Assembly (NCBI GenBank): GCA_045539315.1
Contig: JAZQFC010000031.1
Span: 19,987 to 83,986, forward strand
Direction of reading: 5' to 3'
DNA length: 64,000 bases
DNA from: RUG11462 sp045539315
GTDB lineage: Bacteria > Bacillota > Clostridia > Oscillospirales > Acutalibacteraceae
The notes under the pieces are model-generated. The model saw nothing but the letters and a program-made list of their open reading frames with translations, ran no database searches and was not told the DNA's origin. Within the stretch, counting starts at the first letter, position 1. Every line of letters starts with the position of its first letter. Shown here one piece after another: positions 22,679 to 31,894 of this stretch. A program made the translations under genes and the position numbers.

Positions 22679-25006
22679 TTATTTATATGCAATATTTATG
22701 CTTGAATTTTTAACACTTGCCTTAAATTCAGTAGGTGGATTTTCAAAGTTTTCCACAATTATAGTTGTGATTTTATCTTCTATCATTCTTCGAATAGCGT
22801 TACGAAGTTCTCTTGCGCCTCTTGGTTTATTTTCTGCTGTAGAAGCAAGTAATTCAAGAACATCTTTGGTATAAGTAAGATTACTTTCACGTTTTTGCAA
22901 TGGTTCTATAACATCTTCTAACATTAAAGCCGCTATTTTAATCAAAGATTCTTTTTCAAGAGGTTTAAATACAACTATCTCATCTACCCTACCCAAAAAT
23001 TCAGGTCTTAAAATTTCTTCAAGCGCTTTTATTGCTTTATCTTTAGCCATTGATTCTGCAGTTTTGCCAAAGCCTAATGAATTCTCTTTCTTATCAGAGC
23101 CTGCATTAGAAGTCATAACAATAATTGTATTTTCAAAGTTAACAACTCTGCCATGAGCATCAGTAACTCTGCCATCATCAAGAATTTGAAGCAAAATATT
23201 AAGAACATCTGGGTGTGCTTTTTCGATCTCATCAAAAAGAAGAACTGAATAAGGCTTTCTTCTTACTTTTTCAGTAAGTTGACCTGCTTCATCATATCCA
23301 ACATAACCAGGAGGCGAACCTATAATTCTTGAAACTGAATGTTTTTCCATAAATTCAGACATATCAAGTCTGATAAGGGTTTCTGGAGTATCAAACAATT
23401 CATTTGCCAACACTTTTACAAGTTCTGTCTTACCAACACCTGTAGGTCCAACAAAAATGAACGATGCAGGTCTGCGTTTATTATTAATTTGAACTCTTGA
23501 GCGACGAACTGCCGATGAAACAACATCAATGGCCTCATCTTGACCAATGATTTTTGATTGTAAAACTTCTTTTAAATCAACCAATTTTTTAAGGTCGTTT
23601 TCCTGAATTTTAGTTGCAGGAATTCCTGTCCAAAGTTCAATAACTTTAGAAATATCTTCAAAAGTTACAACTGTGTGCAAATTTTCTTCAGGAATTGCAT
23701 TTAATTCTTCTTCATTTTTTGCTAATTCAGATTTAACAGTCGCTAATTCTTCATAATCAATTTCATCTTTTGATTCAAGTTCTTCTTTTTGCAACTGTAA
23801 ATCAGTAGTAAGTTTTAAAAGTTTAACATATAAATCTGCTTGTTTGTTTCTTAAAGAAGCGCAAGCGCAAGCCTCATCAACCAAATCTATCGCTTTATCA
23901 GGCATAAATCTATCTGTAATATATCTTTCTGAAAGTTCAACACAACTTCTTATAATACTATCCGACAAAGAAACATTATGATGCTCTTCATAATAAGATT
24001 TAACACCTTTTAAAATGCCAACAGTTTCTTCAATTGAAGGCTCTTCAACAGTCACAGGTTGGAATCTTCTCTCAAGCGCTGCATCCTTTTCAATATACTT
24101 TCTATATTCATTAAAAGTTGTTGCGCCGATAACCTGAATTTCGCCACGGGAAAGCGCTGGTTTAAGAATGTTAGCAGCATTCATTGTGCCTTCTGAATCG
24201 CCTGTTCCAACAAGATTATGCACTTCATCGATGAACAATATAACATTACCTGCAGCCTTGATTTCTTCAACAAGACCTTTAACTCTGCTTTCAAACTGAC
24301 CTCTAAATTGAGTACCTGCAACAAGCGCGGTAAGGTCTAATAAATATAGTTGTTTATCCATTAATTTTGCAGGAACATCACCATTTGCAATTTTCAAAGC
24401 AAGTCCTTCTGCGATAGCGGTTTTACCAACACCAGGTTCACCAATAAGGCAAGGGTTATTTTTAGAACGACGGCTCAAGATTTGAATAACTCGATAAGTC
24501 TCTCTATCTCTGCCGATGATTCTATCAATTTTACCTTCTGCCGCTCTGCGAGTTAAATTATTACAATACCCTTCCAAAAACTTGAATTTTTTTGGTTTTT
24601 GAGGTTTTGATTTATCATTAGGTTTATCCTGCTTAATTTCAGCATCTATTGAACCATCAGGATTTACAGAAGGATTACTATTTTTAGGTGGGAACATATT
24701 TTTCAAAAATGGAAAAGTTGCCGCACCGCCAGGAATAAATTCATCGAGTTTTTCATTAACTGCTTCTTCATTTATTTCGCCGGTTTCTTCATCAATAATT
24801 TCTTCCATAACATCGCTTAAACTTTCGTTTAATTCAGCCATTGTCTCTTCAGGAATGTTCATACTGTTAAGCATATCATTAATAGGACCAATATTTAACT
24901 CTCTAGCACATTTAAGGCAAAAACCTTCAGGATAAGATTTATCCCCTTCAACGCGAGTTATAAATACAACAGCAGGTCTTTCTTTGCATTTGCTACATAA
25001 TTTCAT
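22679..25006 (-). CDS. clpE: ClpE-like Clp ATPase with N-terminal zinc finger
   Basis: A 775-residue class I Clp/Hsp100 ATPase that unfolds proteins for ClpP. Residues 1-35 form a four-cysteine zinc finger (C4, C7, C30, C33), as in ClpE, in place of the usual Clp_N double repeat. The first AAA domain has GEPGVGKT and FIDEVHNLVG; the second has GPTGVGKTE and LFDEIEKAHPDV. Between them is a short coiled-coil middle region. The loop NSLGFG carries the LGF tripeptide used to dock on ClpP, so it is expected to work with ClpP. ATG at 25006 follows AAAGGAAATC. It is the last gene of the run beginning with ruvC. I saw no CtsR operator. The ClpE name rests on architecture. Confidence 0.88.
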   Translation of the reverse strand: MKLCSKCKERPAVVFITRVEGDKSYPEGFCLKCARELNIGPINDMLNSMNIPEETMAELNESLSDVMEEIIDEETGEINEEAVNEKLDEFIPGGAATFPFLKNMFPPKNSNPSVNPDGSIDAEIKQDKPNDKSKPQKPKKFKFLEGYCNNLTRRAAEGKIDRIIGRDRETYRVIQILSRRSKNNPCLIGEPGVGKTAIAEGLALKIANGDVPAKLMDKQLYLLDLTALVAGTQFRGQFESRVKGLVEEIKAAGNVILFIDEVHNLVGTGDSEGTMNAANILKPALSRGEIQVIGATTFNEYRKYIEKDAALERRFQPVTVEEPSIEETVGILKGVKSYYEEHHNVSLSDSIIRSCVELSERYITDRFMPDKAIDLVDEACACASLRNKQADLYVKLLKLTTDLQLQKEELESKDEIDYEELATVKSELAKNEEELNAIPEENLHTVVTFEDISKVIELWTGIPATKIQENDLKKLVDLKEVLQSKIIGQDEAIDVVSSAVRRSRVQINNKRRPASFIFVGPTGVGKTELVKVLANELFDTPETLIRLDMSEFMEKHSVSRIIGSPPGYVGYDEAGQLTEKVRRKPYSVLLFDEIEKAHPDVLNILLQILDDGRVTDAHGRVVNFENTIIVMTSNAGSDKKENSLGFGKTAESMAKDKAIKALEEILRPEFLGRVDEIVVFKPLEKESLIKIAALMLEDVIEPLQKRESNLTYTKDVLELLASTAENKPRGARELRNAIRRMIEDKITTIIVENFENPPTEFKASVKNSSINIAYK

Positions 25007-25034
25007 TTTAAATTAGATTTCCTTTCAATAGGGG

Positions 25035-25652
25035 TTACTTTTTATCAGAATTCTTTTCTGATTCATATTTATATTCACCATTTTGAATTTCTTTGAAAAT
25101 AGGATAATAATTAAACAAAGAAAACAAAAGGCAGATTGCAGAGATAACGCAAAATACATTTATTACAGGAACAGGAACAACTTTTGTTGTAAAAATATCT
25201 TGTAATAATATTGCAACAAACAATGCATAAATCATTACAGTGCCAAGTTTGCCCCACCATTTTGATTCTGATGGTCTTGCTCCGCTTTTAAACAAAACTA
25301 TTGCACCTAAAAGCATTGTAAATTCTTTTGCAAAAAGTAAAATCAAAACAAATATTAACAACGAACCATCATCTTCATAATGGTTTATTGTCAAACAAAC
25401 GATAATTAATGCTTGAGTTAATTTATCTGCAATTGGGTCTAAAACTTTTCCTAAAGTTGTAATAAGTCCAAACTTTCTTGCAATAACTCCATCAAGTACA
25501 TCGGTCAAGCCAGATGCCAACAAAATAACAGTTGCAATAATATAATCATTTTTAAAATACATTACTGCAAATATAGGTGCTAATAATATTCTAATTACAG
25601 TAAGAATATTAGGAACATTAAAAACTTCTTCTTTTTTAATTAACTTTTTCAA
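25035..25652 (-). CDS. pgsA: CDP-diacylglycerol-glycerol-3-phosphate 3-phosphatidyltransferase
   Basis: A 205-residue membrane enzyme making phosphatidylglycerol phosphate, the committed step to phosphatidylglycerol and cardiolipin. It shows the complete CDP-alcohol phosphotransferase signature DG..AR........G...D...D in DGVIARKFGLITTLGKVLD followed by PIADK near residue 55, and about five or six hydrophobic segments. It starts with TTG at 25652, 8 nt after AGGAGG. It lies 17 bp after cvpA and 28 bp before the clpE-like gene. Confidence 0.93.
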   Translation of the reverse strand: MKKLIKKEEVFNVPNILTVIRILLAPIFAVMYFKNDYIIATVILLASGLTDVLDGVIARKFGLITTLGKVLDPIADKLTQALIIVCLTINHYEDDGSLLIFVLILLFAKEFTMLLGAIVLFKSGARPSESKWWGKLGTVMIYALFVAILLQDIFTTKVVPVPVINVFCVISAICLLFSLFNYYPIFKEIQNGEYKYESEKNSDKK

Positions 25653-25669
25653 TTAAAATGCCTCCTGGT

Positions 25670-26389
25670 TTACAAGCAACTAATATAGTTGTAAACAATT
25701 TTAAAAATATATGTTTTATTAATAAGATTAGGTGTAATAAAAAAGATTTCTTGATTAAACAATGGTAACAAAACAGAAATTAAACCAACCAAAGCAATCA
25801 CTATAACTGCGCCTTTTAGTGCACCGATTAGCGCGCCTAAAAACTTGTTTGGTTTTTTGAAAATTGATTTATTAAACATATTGCCAAGTAATTTTGCAAT
25901 AACTTTAACCAATAATAATAAAATAATTAATAACAAAAGTGTCACAACAAATCGAATAGCAGATACAGCAATTGGTTTAATGATATTGTCACACACGGAA
26001 ATTGCTATTTTTTGAATCTGGTTGTTTGCTTTATTTGTAGAATCAGACACATACTTTTTAATTGACTGCTTATTTAGTCCTGAATTTGAAGAAAAAATCA
26101 AAATATACGGTGGTATTGAATCCCATATAGCCTCAACTTTTTCATCAATTGATTTGGTGGTTTCTTTTGAATTCTCTTCTAAAGTTTGTGAAACTGTATT
26201 AGCAACTGATGGCTTGATTTTTTCTTTATAGACATAATCAGCAGAATAATTTGCCGCGGAAAATGCAATAACAAAAGCTAAAACAAAACCAACAACTTCA
26301 ATTATGGTTTTAACAAAACCTTTTTTTGCGCCTAAAATGGCAAAAAGTACAACTAAACAAATAAGAACAATATCAAGGACAAAATTCAC
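25670..26389 (-). CDS. CvpA family membrane protein
   Basis: A 239-residue membrane protein. The N-terminal 45 residues have the CvpA pattern (DIVLICLVVLFAILGAKKGF then a second hydrophobic stretch), there is a charged extracytoplasmic loop of about 100 residues, and two or three hydrophobic segments follow, with GALIGALKGAVIV near residue 190. CvpA proteins were named for colicin V production, but their role in Firmicutes is unsettled. It starts at GTG (26389) behind GGAGGGCTAAT, within 2 bp of the upstream stop codon. Confidence 0.82.
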   Translation of the reverse strand: MNFVLDIVLICLVVLFAILGAKKGFVKTIIEVVGFVLAFVIAFSAANYSADYVYKEKIKPSVANTVSQTLEENSKETTKSIDEKVEAIWDSIPPYILIFSSNSGLNKQSIKKYVSDSTNKANNQIQKIAISVCDNIIKPIAVSAIRFVVTLLLLIILLLLVKVIAKLLGNMFNKSIFKKPNKFLGALIGALKGAVIVIALVGLISVLLPLFNQEIFFITPNLINKTYIFKIVYNYISCL

Positions 26390-26390
26390 A

Positions 26391-27725
26391 TTAGCCCTCC
26401 TTTATAAAATCAACACCTGATGAATAAAGAATCATAACACCATTTTCGCTTGCCGAAACTTTTGTTGCTCCATTATTAATATCAGAAGATTTTACTAATT
26501 TGCCTCTAAAATTATATTCATTTACTTTTTCACTCAAAGTATAAACTTTGCCATTGCAAGCAGAAATATCTGAAATATTACCTTCGATTTCGAATTCTGC
26601 TTTTACTCTTCCTGATTTAGATAACACATACACATTACCACTTTGAGAATTAGCATCAGCAGTATTATATAATAAAATATAATCATCAGAAACTTCAAAT
26701 TTATTTAAAAATTCAGGATTATAAACTAAATTTCTTGAAGTCTTACCATTTCTTAAATTGAAATATTGCTTATTAGTAATAACGCAAACATCACGAGAAT
26801 TTGAATATTCAACAAAATAAACAACTTCGTTTTTAAGTTCGATTTCAGAAACAATTTTTGTGCTATCGAGGTCATAAACACTGATTTTTGATACAAATTC
26901 TGCCTGTTTTGTTGAAAGCGAAACTATGCAAAGTTTATCACCATTTTCGCTGACAGTTACGCCTGAAACATAATTATTAGCAGAATGATATTTATAAATC
27001 TCATCGCCTTTTTTATTATAAACAGTAACCAAAGCAACATCTTCTGTTCCTTCGGTCGCAATAGCATAAACACCACACTCAGAAATGTCTGCACAAATTA
27101 TTGATGCGCTATTTTTTGTCTTTTTTGAAAATACTTCTTTTTTTGCATTTTCAATTTTATATCCTGAACCATTAACATCATATATAAGAGTTCTTACTTT
27201 CGAATTTCTAATAATTGGTTCAGCAAATCCATGAATTCTGGAATATATCAAATTTCCGGTTTTGTTATAGCATTTTAATTCAGTTCCTGTTGTAACTAAA
27301 ACACTTCCATTTGAATATGTAACATCACCACCGGTATTATAATCATATGAAACAGGAAAACTCTCTCCCCTTTTTGATAAAGCAGAGTTTGTTTCAATAT
27401 ATTCAATAAAACCTGTTGGCGCATTTGCACATAACAAGACAATTGTAATTACGATAACAACCGCTACAACACAAACAACAAATTTAAAATTAATTTTAAA
27501 ATCATTGTTATCCTTTTGACCTTTTAAAAGAGTTAAACCACTTGCTTTAAATTCATTAATTCTTTGATTTAAAGATTTTTTAGGGGTTGCCTCGCTTGTA
27601 GCACGAGCTTTTGGTCTTTTAAACGAACTCTTCATATTGTTAGCAGAATTCTGTTTTGATTTCATATTAAGTTTTTTATGAGGATTTTTACCTTTTCTTT
27701 TAATTGGTCTTCTTTTCTCTTGCAT
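26391..27725 (-). CDS. Membrane-anchored beta-propeller-like protein (DUF5711-like)
   Basis: 444 residues. The first 80 are strongly basic (MQEKRRPIKRKGKNPHKK and further Lys/Arg runs), followed by one membrane segment near 88-108 (VVAVVIVITIVLLC) and a long extracellular part of short beta-strand repeats with alternating hydrophobic residues, which looks like a WD-type propeller. It resembles the DUF5711 proteins of Clostridia, whose role is unknown. It lies 18 bp after truA and 1 bp before cvpA, in the same run. The basic cytoplasmic tail could contact nucleic acid or phospholipid; that is only a guess. Confidence 0.65.
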   Translation of the reverse strand: MQEKRRPIKRKGKNPHKKLNMKSKQNSANNMKSSFKRPKARATSEATPKKSLNQRINEFKASGLTLLKGQKDNNDFKINFKFVVCVVAVVIVITIVLLCANAPTGFIEYIETNSALSKRGESFPVSYDYNTGGDVTYSNGSVLVTTGTELKCYNKTGNLIYSRIHGFAEPIIRNSKVRTLIYDVNGSGYKIENAKKEVFSKKTKNSASIICADISECGVYAIATEGTEDVALVTVYNKKGDEIYKYHSANNYVSGVTVSENGDKLCIVSLSTKQAEFVSKISVYDLDSTKIVSEIELKNEVVYFVEYSNSRDVCVITNKQYFNLRNGKTSRNLVYNPEFLNKFEVSDDYILLYNTADANSQSGNVYVLSKSGRVKAEFEIEGNISDISACNGKVYTLSEKVNEYNFRGKLVKSSDINNGATKVSASENGVMILYSSGVDFIKEG

Positions 27726-27743
27726 AAAAACTCCAAAACAATT

Positions 27744-28478
27744 TTAATAATTTACTTTACTTAAAAACAAACCATTAGCAGGTGCAGTTGAACCAGCACG
27801 CTCACGCGATTTAGATAAAATTATATCTACTATATCAGTAGCCTCAATTTTTCCAAGCGCAACAAAATACAAAGTGCCTGCCATAATTCTAACCATATTG
27901 TATAAAAAACCATCTGCCTCAACATAAAACACAACTGTATCGCCTTCACGCTTTACACCTGCATCTATTACGTTTCGAACAGTATCACTAACACTTGACC
28001 CACTTGCACAAAAACCACTAAAATCATATTTTCCAATAAACTGTTTAGCCGCTTTATCAAGCAATTTTTCATCAAGTTTTTGTTTCATAAGCCAACTGTA
28101 TTTTGAATAAAACGGGTCTCTTGTCACAGCATCATAAAAATAATATTCATATCTTTTTGATTTAACACTGTATCTTGAATGAAAGTCATCATCAACCAAC
28201 TTACAGTCAAAAGCCGAAATATCTTGAGGTAGTTTAGTATTTATCGCTTTAACATATGCTTCAGAAGAAATATTTAAGTCTGAATCAAAATGAAAGCAAT
28301 ATTCCTTTGCATGAACTCCGCTATCTGTTCTTGAGCAACCGGTAACATTAGGTCTTGTTCCCATCACACTTTCAAGCGCATCTTGAATTTGCTTTTGAAC
28401 AGTATCAGCATTGTCTTGTACTTGCCACCCATGATAACAAGTTCCGTCATATTTTATTTTCATCAAATATCTTGACAT
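27744..28478 (-). CDS. truA: tRNA pseudouridine(38-40) synthase
   Basis: A 244-residue TruA of standard size, modifying uridines 38-40 in the anticodon arm. It has the catalytic motif GCSRTDSGVHAKEY with the nucleophilic aspartate near residue 52, the N-terminal IKYDGTCYHGWQVQ, and FLYNMVRIMAGTL near the C-terminus. It follows ecfT by 13 bp, a pairing (ecfA-ecfA-ecfT-truA) common in Firmicutes. Confidence 0.96.
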   Translation of the reverse strand: MSRYLMKIKYDGTCYHGWQVQDNADTVQKQIQDALESVMGTRPNVTGCSRTDSGVHAKEYCFHFDSDLNISSEAYVKAINTKLPQDISAFDCKLVDDDFHSRYSVKSKRYEYYFYDAVTRDPFYSKYSWLMKQKLDEKLLDKAAKQFIGKYDFSGFCASGSSVSDTVRNVIDAGVKREGDTVVFYVEADGFLYNMVRIMAGTLYFVALGKIEATDIVDIILSKSRERAGSTAPANGLFLSKVNY

Positions 28479-28491
28479 ACTAATTTATTCC

Positions 28492-29295
28492 TTAAAAATA
28501 AATATTAATCAATATCACGCCTGCTAGTAAAACAATAAAGCAAATCAAAAACAAATAGTCTTTAAAACTGCTTTTCATTACATTTAATCTTGTTCTACCT
28601 TTGCCACCGTGATAACATCTACATTCCATTGCATCTGCAAGTTCAGTTGCTCTTCTTATAGAACTTGCTAAAAGCGGAATCAAAATTGGAATAACTGCCT
28701 TTATTCTTTTGATAAGGTTACCCTCGTCCATATTAGCACCACGTGCTTTTTGAGCATTCATAATTTTGCTAGTTTCTTCAATTAAAGTTGGAATAAACCT
28801 CAAAGCAATTGTCATCATCATAGCAAATGTGTGAGTGTTAATTCCAATTTTTGATAAAGGCGAAAGAATGCTCTCTATTGCATCGGTAAGCGAAGTTGGT
28901 GTAGTAGTATATGTCAAAGCAGAACTTATTATCAACAACAAGAAAATTCTAATTGAAATAAAAATTGCTTTTTCAATACCACCACTATAAATCTCTATTT
29001 TCCAAACACTTACTAAAAGTTCTCCTGTTTTAATAAAGAAAAGATTTATAATCGCAGTTAAAATAACAAAAAACCAAATAGATTTTATTGTTTTTAAATA
29101 CATTTTAACAGGTATTTTTGATAACAACATCAAAAGTAATGTTGCAAACATAACTAATCCTAAAGAATAAAAATTATTAGCAATAAACGCTACAATTATA
29201 AAGGAAAATGTTAAAACTAGTTTGAATCTTGCATCTAATTTATGAATAATCGAATTTATTGGATAATATTGACCAAAAGTTATATTATTGAGCAT
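28492..29295 (-). CDS. ecfT: ECF transporter transmembrane component EcfT
   Basis: A 267-residue T-component with five or so membrane helices and the two ATPase-coupling motifs, AQKARGANMD and AMECRCYHG, in the cytoplasmic helices. With EcfA1 and EcfA2 it forms the energising module that drives vitamin and micronutrient uptake through separate S-components. No S-component is near, so this is the shared group II type. I chose ATG at 29295, which overlaps the ecfA2 stop (AAGTGATG); a GTG one codon upstream is equally possible. Confidence 0.93.
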   Translation of the reverse strand: MLNNITFGQYYPINSIIHKLDARFKLVLTFSFIIVAFIANNFYSLGLVMFATLLLMLLSKIPVKMYLKTIKSIWFFVILTAIINLFFIKTGELLVSVWKIEIYSGGIEKAIFISIRIFLLLIISSALTYTTTPTSLTDAIESILSPLSKIGINTHTFAMMMTIALRFIPTLIEETSKIMNAQKARGANMDEGNLIKRIKAVIPILIPLLASSIRRATELADAMECRCYHGGKGRTRLNVMKSSFKDYLFLICFIVLLAGVILINIYF

Positions 29296-30158
29296 CACTT
29301 ATTCCCCCTTTTTTCAAAGAGTTCTAAAAGTGCTTCATACGCTTTATCAACAGTATAAATACCTTTTGGAATATCAATGCCTTTTTCACGAAGACCTAAA
29401 ACAACCTTTGTGATATGCGGAATATTCAAACCCTTTTCATGCAGCCAATCGCCGTGCTCGTAAACTTTATCAACAGTATCAAACATAACCGCTTCGCTAT
29501 CATTCATAACGAGAACTTTATCAGCAACTTTTGCAACATCTTCCATAGAATGAGAAACCAACAAAACAGTAGTTCCAATTTCTTTTCTAAATTTACTTAT
29601 TCTTTCAAGAATGGTATCTCTGCCAATCGGATCAAGCCCTGCAGTAGGCTCATCTAAAATCAAAACTTCAGGTTTCATAGCCAATACACCCGCAAGAGCC
29701 GCCCTGCGTTTTTGACCACCAGACAAATCAAATGGTGACTTATCTAAAACATCACTTGATAAACCAACATAATGAGCCGCCATTTCAACTCTATCGCGAA
29801 TTTCAACTTCAGAAAGCCCCATATTTCTCGGACCAAAAGCAATATCTTCTTTAACAGTTGAATCAAATAATTGATATTCAGGATATTGAAAAACAAGACC
29901 AACTTTAAAGCACAAGTCTTTCATACATATACCATTTCCCCATATATCCTGCCCATTAAACAAAACTTTACCGGAAGTAGGTTTTATAAGTCCGTTAAAA
30001 TGTTGAACTAAAGTTGACTTGCCAGAACCTGTATGACCAATAATTCCAACAAAGTCGCCTTTTTCAATCTCAATATTAATATTTTTAAGCGCCGCCATTT
30101 CAAAAGGCGTGTCTTCAGAATAGACAAAATTAAGATTTTCTGTTTTTAAAATTGACAA
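29295..30158 (-). CDS. ecfA2: ECF transporter ATPase EcfA2
   Basis: A 287-residue ABC ATPase. It has Walker A GHTGSGKSTL, Q-loop VFQYPEYQLF, signature LSGGQKRRAALAG, Walker B VLILDEPTAGLDP and the switch histidine in LLVSHSMED. It starts with TTG at 30158, 8 nt after TTTGGAGG; an upstream in-frame reading extends into ecfA1 and has no family sequence. It lies 2 bp after ecfA1 and overlaps ecfT, so the three are translationally linked. Confidence 0.95.
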   Translation of the reverse strand: MSILKTENLNFVYSEDTPFEMAALKNINIEIEKGDFVGIIGHTGSGKSTLVQHFNGLIKPTSGKVLFNGQDIWGNGICMKDLCFKVGLVFQYPEYQLFDSTVKEDIAFGPRNMGLSEVEIRDRVEMAAHYVGLSSDVLDKSPFDLSGGQKRRAALAGVLAMKPEVLILDEPTAGLDPIGRDTILERISKFRKEIGTTVLLVSHSMEDVAKVADKVLVMNDSEAVMFDTVDKVYEHGDWLHEKGLNIPHITKVVLGLREKGIDIPKGIYTVDKAYEALLELFEKRGNK

Positions 30159-30160
30159 TT

Positions 30161-30994
30161 TTATGCCTCCAAAGCCTTGGATATAACTTCTACGCATTCA
30201 TCCGTATGAAGAATGCTATCATCGAATGCTATTCCTGCTTTTTTTAATTTATAAATTAACTCGGTAGGTTGAGGAACATCAAGACCTACGCTTTTTAATA
30301 ATTCTACTTGATTAAATACTTTTTCAGGTTTGCCATCAGCGATAATCTTACCTGAATCCATAACAACAACTCTGTCTGCTTTTGCTGCCTCGTCCATATA
30401 ATGAGTAATCAAAACAACAGTTTTATTCATTTCTTTATTTAATTTAGAAATGATATTCATAACATCTTTTCTGCCTCTAGGGTCAAGCATCGCAGTAGGT
30501 TCATCAAACACAACACATTCAGGTTGCATAGCAAGAATTCCTGCAATTGCAATTCTTTGTTTTTGCCCACCGGAAAGTCTATGCGTTTCATGTCTTATAT
30601 AATCAGTCATTCCAACTGCGTCAAGAGACTCATCAACTCTTTTTCGAAGTTCATCTCTTGAAAGTCCTAGATTTTCAGGTCCAAAAGCAACATCTTCTTC
30701 AACAATCGTTGCAACTATCTGATTATCAGGATTTTGAAAAACAAGACCAACTTTATTACGAATTTCAATTGACTTATTTTCATCTGATGTATCAATGCCA
30801 TCAACAAAAACCTTGCCTTTATCAGGTAAATTAAGGCCATTAAAAAGTTTTGCTAATGTCGACTTACCAGAACCATTATGACCTAAAATAGCAACAAAAG
30901 AACCTTTTTCAATATCAATAGAAAAATCATTTAAAACTTCATCGCTATCTATTTCATACGAAAAATCTACATTTTTTACTTCAATAAAATTCAA
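30161..30994 (-). CDS. ecfA1: ECF transporter ATPase EcfA1
   Basis: A 277-residue ABC ATPase paired with EcfA2. It has Walker A GHNGSGKSTLAK, Q-loop VFQNPDNQIVATIVEEDVAF typical of EcfA1, signature LSGGQKQRIAIAG, Walker B CVVFDEPTAMLDP and ITHYMDEAA. It starts with TTG at 30994 behind GAAAGGTGAAA, 18 bp after the methyltransferase gene. Confidence 0.95.
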   Translation of the reverse strand: MNFIEVKNVDFSYEIDSDEVLNDFSIDIEKGSFVAILGHNGSGKSTLAKLFNGLNLPDKGKVFVDGIDTSDENKSIEIRNKVGLVFQNPDNQIVATIVEEDVAFGPENLGLSRDELRKRVDESLDAVGMTDYIRHETHRLSGGQKQRIAIAGILAMQPECVVFDEPTAMLDPRGRKDVMNIISKLNKEMNKTVVLITHYMDEAAKADRVVVMDSGKIIADGKPEKVFNQVELLKSVGLDVPQPTELIYKLKKAGIAFDDSILHTDECVEVISKALEA

Positions 30995-31012
30995 AGATTT
31001 TCACCTTTCATT

Positions 31013-31879
31013 TTAATTTATATTAGCAAAAGCACTTGAGCCACAAGGCAACACATACCCTGTATCAGTAACAGGCAAACCTATTTCATCACAAGAAATA
31101 TTGCCTTTTCTGTTTTTCATAACTGTAACACCAAGTACATATTCCATAACCGCAGGAGAAAGCCCTGCTGTATAAGAGTTAATAAGAAAGAACTTTGCGT
31201 CCTTGTCTAAAATTTCATTACAAAGAGAAACTAAATCAAAGATTTCATCTTCAATTTTCCAAACCTCACCGCCAGGTCCTCTGCCATATGATGGTGGGTC
31301 CATAATAATACCGTGATATTTTTTACCTCTGCGAATTTCTCTTTCAACAAATTTCTTGCAGTCATCAACAAGCCATCTTATAGGCTTATCAGACAAATTT
31401 GATGCTTTAGCATTATCTTTTGCCCAAGCAACCATACCTTTAGATGCATCAACGTGAGTAACTTCTGCACCTGCTGCAGCACAAGCAAGCGTTGCGCCAC
31501 CTGTATATGCGAAAAGATTAAGCACTTTAAAAGGCTTTTCACTTTTCTTTATTATGTCCGACATTTTGTCCCAATTGACTGCCTGTTCAGGAAAAAGTCC
31601 TGTATGTTTAAAACCCATTGGTTTTAAATTAAAAGTCAAATCTCTATATTTAATACTCCAAACATCAGGCACAGCAGAATATTTTTCCCATCTGCCACCA
31701 CCTGTTTTACTTCTTAAATATCTTGCGTTTGCTTTTTTCCAACGAGGGTCTTTTCTCTCTGTTTTAAAAATTGCTTGTGGGTCAGGTCTGATTAAAATTA
31801 TATCTCCCCAACGCTCTAATCGCTCACCGAACGAACAATCAAGCAATTCATAATCTTTCCAATCTTTTGAATATCTCAA
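31013..31879 (-). CDS. Class I SAM-dependent methyltransferase, RlmI-like
   Basis: A 288-residue Rossmann-fold methyltransferase. The SAM motif is VLNLFAYTGGATLACAAAGA followed by VDASKGMVAWAKDNA, and the catalytic motif is IIMDPPSYGRG, the DPPSYG form seen in RlmI-type 23S rRNA cytosine methyltransferases. The PUA domain of full RlmI is missing; instead there is a 95-residue N-terminal part. A DNA, RNA or protein substrate cannot be fixed from sequence. It starts with TTG at 31879 behind GGAGTTAGAT and lies between ruvB and ecfA1. Confidence 0.82.
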   Translation of the reverse strand: MRYSKDWKDYELLDCSFGERLERWGDIILIRPDPQAIFKTERKDPRWKKANARYLRSKTGGGRWEKYSAVPDVWSIKYRDLTFNLKPMGFKHTGLFPEQAVNWDKMSDIIKKSEKPFKVLNLFAYTGGATLACAAAGAEVTHVDASKGMVAWAKDNAKASNLSDKPIRWLVDDCKKFVEREIRRGKKYHGIIMDPPSYGRGPGGEVWKIEDEIFDLVSLCNEILDKDAKFFLINSYTAGLSPAVMEYVLGVTVMKNRKGNISCDEIGLPVTDTGYVLPCGSSAFANIN

Positions 31880-31894
31880 ATCTAACTCCTAAAT

